Source: Silene conica
Taxonomy: Eukaryota > Streptophyta > Magnoliopsida > Caryophyllales > Caryophyllaceae
DNA length: 64,000 nucleotides
Assembly: GCA_029255685.2 (NCBI GenBank)
Contig: CM055315.2
Span: 49,691,358-49,755,357, forward strand
Direction of reading: 5' to 3'
The first letter of the stretch is position 1; each line of letters begins with the position of its first letter. The notes below the pieces were generated by a model. It searched no databases. It was not told where the DNA came from and worked only from the letters and a program-made list of their open reading frames with translations. The position numbers and the translations under genes are program-made. Below, piece after piece: positions 59,225-64,000 of this stretch.

Positions 59225-59839
59225 TGCAACGGAAGCAACCAATCGACAAGTAAACCGTAAAAGTAAATAAATATAAGCAATAATAAGATGAGACAATATT
59301 TAGGGTCAAACCCATGGCAAAACCTTCCAAACCGGAAGTAAAACCCACTAGCCAAATAGACTAGAATCCACTATAATAATAGTACCAGTACAACATAACC
59401 GTTCCGAATTAAATACCAACTCAAAACCCACAATAATATAAGATCACAATTTCTAGCCCTCCAATAATATTAGTAAATGCCACCAATATTACCCCTAGAA
59501 TAACCTCCTAAATTATTGTATAAAAATACCCGTTATACTGTCTCTCACCCTCAAACCCCGACTTTACAGTCACCTTGTTTGATTATTGTTTGTGAAATAT
59601 CTCTATAAAAAAGAATTACATTCTTTTTATAGCCATGGAAAAGATGTTAGATTTTATAATAATAAAATCAACTCTATGTTATCCATGAGTGAATTAATCA
59701 CATTCATATGTTTTACGTACTTGTAAAAACAAGTGAATGTTTAATTCATTTAACACCTAAAGTTACATGTACATCATTAATATTGTACATGTAACACTTA
59801 GCAACTTTAATATCTTGTGGTGGAAGTTTTAACCCAACA
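59225..59839 (-). mobile_element. Probable solo LTR in LINE-2
   Basis: A 615-bp AT-rich block separating CDKWV from the zf-RVT part. Minus strand starts TGTTGGGTTAAAACTTCC and has a TATA box (CTATAAAAAG, about 59621-59630). The flanks share only TGGG and the other end reads GTTGCACG, so its exact borders and TSD are unsure. It could also be a different insertion type. Confidence 0.5.
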
Positions 59840-61629
59840 ACCCATTTATCACAGACCACACTAATATCAGAATAGAATCCAATTTTCCAACCCAAATTTT
59901 GTTTTAGTAAATCCCAACCCCACAAAATACCTCTTCCACTCCATGTACAGTTAGCTGGTTTTTTGAAATCTTTGAGAAGATTGTCATTTACAAAAACACC
60001 ATATTTCTTTCCAAGAACCCTGAAAAGAACAGAATTTTGATTGGATAAAATGCGCCATGCATTTTTATAGCAAGTAAAGCTTGGTTGAGTAAGGTAGTAT
60101 TACGAATACAAAGTCCTCCATTACCCTTAGGCTGAGCCAAAACCACTTTACTACACCAGTGTATTGCTCATCCGTTCTTAAGTCCCGCCCACCAAAAATG
60201 TGAAATCAAGGAGTCAATCTTTGAAGACACACTTATCGGTAATTTAAAAACCGATAGAATATAACATGGAATGGCGGACAGAACCGATTGAATAAGAGTC
60301 AACCTACCAGCAGCAGAGAGGTAAAGGGAATTCCAAGACGGCAGTCTTACTCTAATCTTTTCGATGATAGAATTGTAGAAAACAACTTTGTTGCGATCCA
60401 TAACAAACATAGCACCCAAATACCGTCCGAATTCATTTGTTGGATTGATACCAAGCTCGATGAATGCATACCTTGACAAGGACATAGGAGAATTTTTAGA
60501 AAGAGTAATGGAAGATTTGTCATTATTAATTTGCTGTCCCGATGCATCACAATATCGATTGAGAATGCCCTTAAGATGCTGAACAGCACCCATATCATTT
60601 TCAATAAAGAAAATGGAGTCATCCGCAAAGAGAAGATGGGAAATAGGATCGCTTCTTTTCGAAATTTTAATGCCCCTAATTGTCGTTTCATGTTCAGCCT
60701 TTACCATCAGTCCAGAGAGAACTTTCGTACATAAGACAAACAAGTAAGGGGAAAGAGGATCTCCTTGCCTAAGACCTCTTTTAGGTGTGAAATTAGTTGT
60801 AGGGTGTCCATTAATAAGGATATTGTAGGAAACAGAAGATATGCATTTCATTATCAGATCGATCATAACCTTTGGAATGCCAAGCGAGATGAGAACCCCC
60901 TGAATAAAATTCCAACTCATCCTGTCATAAGCCTTGCTCATGTCCGCTTTCAGGGCCATATAGCTCTTTTTTGTAGAACATGTCTTCATGATCTTATCCA
61001 TAATCTCCTGTGTAATCAAAATATTATCAGAAATAGCTCTAGAAGGCACAAAAGCGCTTTGGTAAGGACCCACCAGCTTGTTCATCAGAGGCTTAAGCTT
61101 GTTAGTAATGCACCCTATTAGTAATGCACCTTGTAACAATCTTCATGCTGACATTACAAAGACTGATTGGTCTATAATTTTCTGCTTTTTCCGGGTTATT
61201 AACTTTGAGAATAAGCACAATGAAAGTCCGATTCATCTCATTGAGAAATACTCCTGAATTAAGAACCTCAAGAACTGCTTTAGTGACCGTATTTTTAACT
61301 GTATGCCAACATTTCTGGTAGAAGACAGCTGGGATACCATCTGGCCCTGGAGATTTCAAACTCCCAAGCTGAAAAACAGCCCTACGAACCTCTTTAGCGG
61401 TGTAAAGAATACTCAACTTATCCGCAGTATCAGGATTAATTCTCCTTTCAGCAGGAATACAATCATAAATGCTTCCATGAACGTTCCAAAAGTCTTGGAA
61501 ACTCTGTTGAGTTTCATTCGCAGCAAATAAATTCCTGAATAAAGAGCTAAAATCCTTACCAATATCCACTTGAGAGAAGGTCCATGTGTCATCTTGACGT
61601 TTAATACTCTTAACATGGTTGTGCCCCAT
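59840..61629 (-). pseudogene. LINE-2 reverse transcriptase
   Basis: LGSLKSPGPDGIPAVFYQKCW, ENYRPISLCNVSMKIVTRC, VGPYQSAFVPSRAISDNIL, ALKADMSKAYDRMSW, GLRQGDPLSPYLFVLC and the catalytic HLLFADDSIFF, in order. A 16-bp tandem repeat at 61097-61130 (TAGTAATGCACCCTAT, then TAGTAATGCACCTTGT) shifts the frame inside RT. A TAA at 60168-60170 and a further shift near 60070 break the part leading to zf-RVT. Confidence 0.92.
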
Positions 61630-62734
61630 ATGTCCTTTAATTTAACCCAGTTGAAAAAGAATTTGGAACACTTATCTCCATCAATATCCCACTTCAACTT
61701 GGCCCGTTGACGCCAATAAATAGATCTATTCCTTGCAAATTCAAGCAATTTCGTATGAGATGCATTAAAGTCAGATAAATTTTCATTCCTAAAAGAAGGT
61801 CATCAAAATACGACCATTCATAATTCCATTCCTTCTTTCTTCTCATAGACCATTCCTTAACCATAGATCTAGTATGTTGAATTTTCCTATAGAGAATGAA
61901 AGCTTTTTTTCCGGTAAAAGATTTACCCCAAGCCTGCTTAATCAAACGTAAACAATCTTCATTCTCAAGACTCCATGCTTCAAGCTTCTAAGGCCTTTGT
62001 CCATAAGACTCTAGGAGATTAGTGTCTAAAATGATTGGAGCATGATCAGAGAACTGAATAGGTAAATGAAGAATTCCCGTATTAGGAAAGACATCCAACC
62101 AGTCATGAGAGCCTTAGGCCCTATCAAGCCGTTCAAATATGAGTGCGTTATCCAAACGTTTGTTACACCAAGTAAATCAAGGACCCTTAAAAGGGATGTC
62201 CATCAAGCATAAAGAAGATTTTTACTCATAAAAGGGATTCAAACCATTAATTTTAGAAGAAGATCCTCCACACTTGTCCCATTGATACTCAACTTGGTTA
62301 ATATCTCCAAAAATAATAAAAGGGTCGTCCAGTGATTGAAGCCATTCCAGAGAATCAGTCCATACCTTATTCCGTTTTGACACATTGGGTTCTCCGTAAA
62401 AAAGGACAAAGATACCAGAAACAACGTCCTCCATCATTAACTTTGAGAATCAAAAAGTTTTGGGTAATAACAACAGCAACAAAAAGAGTCTTGCTCCGAA
62501 AACCAACCCATAGCCCCCCCCCCCCCCCCCCCCCCCCAGACCCATCAGCATCAATACCAAAAGTACATACAAAACCTAAAGACCGAAATCTTACATCAAC
62601 TAAACTTTTTGTTGTCTTTGTTTCTGATAAAAAAGAAAATCTAAAGAAACAGTACTACACACCGCTTTTATCTTTTGAATTATAGGGGCAAGCGGGTCAC
62701 CCAGACCCCTACAATTCCATGAAAGTCCCTTCAT
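61630..62734 (-). pseudogene. LINE-2 ORF2 start and endonuclease
   Basis: ORF2 begins at 62734 with MKGLSWNCRGLGDP, the usual start of plant LINE apurinic-type endonucleases. Later motifs are DDPFIIFGDINQ, FTWCNKRLDNALIFERLDRA and QFSDHAPI. It nicks target DNA to prime copying. Broken by stops at 62222 and around 62115 and 61985, by shifts, and by a 24-base C run (62514-62537). Confidence 0.87.
62514..62537. repeat. 24-base C homopolymer
   Basis: An uninterrupted run of C (G on the LINE-2 strand) in the endonuclease coding part. Confidence 0.9.
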
Positions 62735-63429
62735 TTTCCGGAAGGGAGTTGAGTCTGGTCAACTCCCGCAACCCCATCTTCGTCCTCCGATGAACCAGTA
62801 ACAATCTCAGCTTCCTCAACCGTAATGCGAAACGAAGGCCTTTGGACAATCCTACTATCACCTAAAATAGTACCAGAGGAAGTAGCTTGACAACAAATTG
62901 CTAAACCATGCACACCATCCAGACTACCCGTAAACTTGCTTGTAGCACAATCAACTTATGCATTATCCAAACTCTTCCTTCTCTTAGGTGAACCCATACG
63001 CAAATCAACCTCGTTCTTAAGATCAGAAAGAGTATACTACTTATCCTGTGCATGATCAATAGCGGATTCAGACAAAGTTTTCCTCTTACCCAAAAGACTC
63101 GAGCTATTTTCTATTCCATTCCAAGAACTACACTTAAAAGCATTCCCTCCTTTAGCTTGATCCATAACAGACATTTCTGCATGCATAACCACCCTACCAT
63201 TATTCTCATCTCCCCACGTAAAAGAGTCAGTCATACCGCCACCCAAGGATAACATGTGGGATTGCAGTTGAAAGTTGAGATTATCCAATTCTTCAGTAAG
63301 AAGGGGTGATTCATCATTTGCATCAAAATAGGTAGAATCATCAGATGAGGATTCCAACAAACTAAGGATGCCAATAGGAGAACTTCTTGATTGTGACTGG
63401 AACGGTGTTAACTCCCCACGATGCCAGTC
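62735..63429 (-). pseudogene. LINE-2 ORF1, C-terminal part
   Basis: Frame from the TRIM border: TDWHRGELTPFQSQSRSSPIG ... SLLGKRKTLSESAIDHA, stop at 63037, and further text in the same style to 62731 ending just before ORF2. I identify it as ORF1 only by position; low-complexity acidic and Ser-rich tail with no zinc knuckle in view. Confidence 0.65.
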
Positions 63430-64000
63430 TGTAACACCCCAAGAGTATGATATGAGTTTGTGTGGAGGTTTGTCCCACATCGGTAGTTTGAGAGGCTTGT
63501 GATATGTTTATAATAGTTTCCACCCACCACTTAGTAACAAGGCCTTGTGCTTTTGGGCTTAAGTGAGGACAAATAATGGGCCCAAATGCTTACCTCCCAT
63601 CTTATTGGGGTGTGTTACGACCGTGGTGGGTCGGGTTGTTACAATGGTATCTGAGCGACCCTACGACCGTGTGGTGAGCCTGTGGTCGGGAGTACCAGGT
63701 CACACACCTAGCGGGGGAGGATTCTGGCCCTGGTTGTGGTCAAGTTTGAGGCACAACGAGGACGTTGTGTTCTTTAAGTGGGGGAGTTTGTAACACCCCA
63801 AGAGTATGATATGAGTTTGTGTGGAGGTTTGTCCCACATCGGTAGTTTGAGAGGCTTGTGATATGTTTATAATAGCTTCCACCCACCACTTAGTAACAAG
63901 GCCTTGTGCTTTTGGGCTTAAGTGAGGACAAATAATGGGCCCAAATGCTTACCTCCCATCTTATTTGGGTGTGTTACGACCGTGGTGGGTCGGGTTGTTA
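63430..64000 (+). mobile_element. TRIM (miniature terminal-repeat retrotransposon)
   Basis: LTR 63430-63643 (214 bp, TGTAACACCCC to GGTTGTTACA), internal 63644-63788 (145 bp), second LTR 63789 to the window end, lacking only about two bases. Primer site TGGTATCTGAGC (63645-63656), one change from the tRNA-iMet complement. Encodes nothing. The ORF 63563-63793 is not supported. The LTRs differ at about two sites, so it is young; it is inserted in LINE-2 ORF1. Confidence 0.92.
63752..63788 (+). promoter_or_regulatory. Polypurine tract of TRIM with AGGA-loop hairpin
   Basis: CACAACG-AGGA-CGTTGTG (63752-63769; seven perfect pairs), 19 nt with AAGTGGGGGAGTT, then the second LTR. This is one of very few features kept in a 145-bp internal region, which argues for function. 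Confidence 0.87.

Larger units (their letters stand above)
58199..63429 (-). mobile_element. LINE-2: L1-type retrotransposon, interrupted at three sites
   Basis: On the minus strand: the end of ORF1 (63429-62735), then ORF2 with endonuclease, RT, zf-RVT and the start of an RNase H domain. Split by the TRIM in ORF1 (63430), by a 615-bp insertion at 59225-59839 and by element E in RNase H (about 58199). Frameshifts and stops throughout. The 5' and 3' ends lie outside the window. A different LINE from LINE-1. Confidence 0.88.

Noticed and set aside
63037-63480. A single 147-codon gene across the TRIM border
   Set aside because: The first 17 or so codons are TRIM LTR; only the rest belongs to LINE-2 ORF1.

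Overview
The window is plant nuclear DNA (angiosperm, probably a eudicot with a large genome) made almost entirely of nested transposable elements. I found no host gene, rRNA or tRNA gene. Plant origin rests on Ty3/gypsy elements of the Tekay (Del) chromovirus type, Tat/Athila-like gag genes, primer-binding sites matching plant initiator tRNA-Met and tRNA-Asp, a TNP2-type CACTA transposase, L1-like LINEs with a terminal RNase H, and a TRIM. Nearly every recognisable gene is broken.

Layout, oldest layer outward. LINE-2 (minus, about 58.2-63.4 kb) is split in its RNase H domain by element E (minus; LTR 57304-about 58198). E is split by element D (minus; LTR 53108-56070, gag at 52.4-52.7 kb). 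D's gag is split by element B (plus; 3' LTR 49321-52359, gag in two pieces, rest of 5' LTR 34674-36921). B's 5' LTR is split by copia-1 (minus; 5' LTR 33686-34673, gag at 31.6-31.9 kb and 1-1065). Copia-1 is split by Tekay element A (minus, 1066-31628). A holds three insertions: copia-2 (plus, 5860-14401) in RNase H, element C (minus, 15607-24936) between protease and RT, and a CACTA fragment (28308-30389) in its 5' LTR. C holds solo LTR G (17017-19477). B holds the coding-free element F (minus, 37653-46429). D's LTR holds a 5'-truncated LINE (LINE-1). LINE-2 ORF1 is split by a TRIM at the right edge. Target-site duplications (TSDs) support A, copia-2, C, G, F and LINE-1; the other nestings rest on one junction because the other side lies outside the window.

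A is the only element with a full gag-PR-RT-RH-IN order. B shares A's LTR architecture and primer site but carries only gag, so it is probably A's non-autonomous partner. C and D are gag-only relatives of Tat/Athila; F and the TRIM encode nothing.

The most interesting signal is non-coding. (1) A perfect or near-perfect stem with a small purine-rich loop (AGGA, GGGA, AGGG, GGA) lies 17-19 nt before the 3' LTR in A, B, C, F and the TRIM, with unrelated stem sequences; a shorter version precedes the copia polypurine tract. (2) The A and B LTRs carry arrays of repeats with a conserved core whose flanking arms vary from unit to unit yet often stay complementary. (3) The same LTRs carry five long GC-rich hairpins in a row. 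(4) Nineteen paired GGTCGRYCGACC boxes, 8-10 nt apart, occur in copia leaders, the C and D LTRs and even C's gag frame. Together they suggest strong selection or recurrent exchange for RNA/DNA hairpins in this retroelement community.
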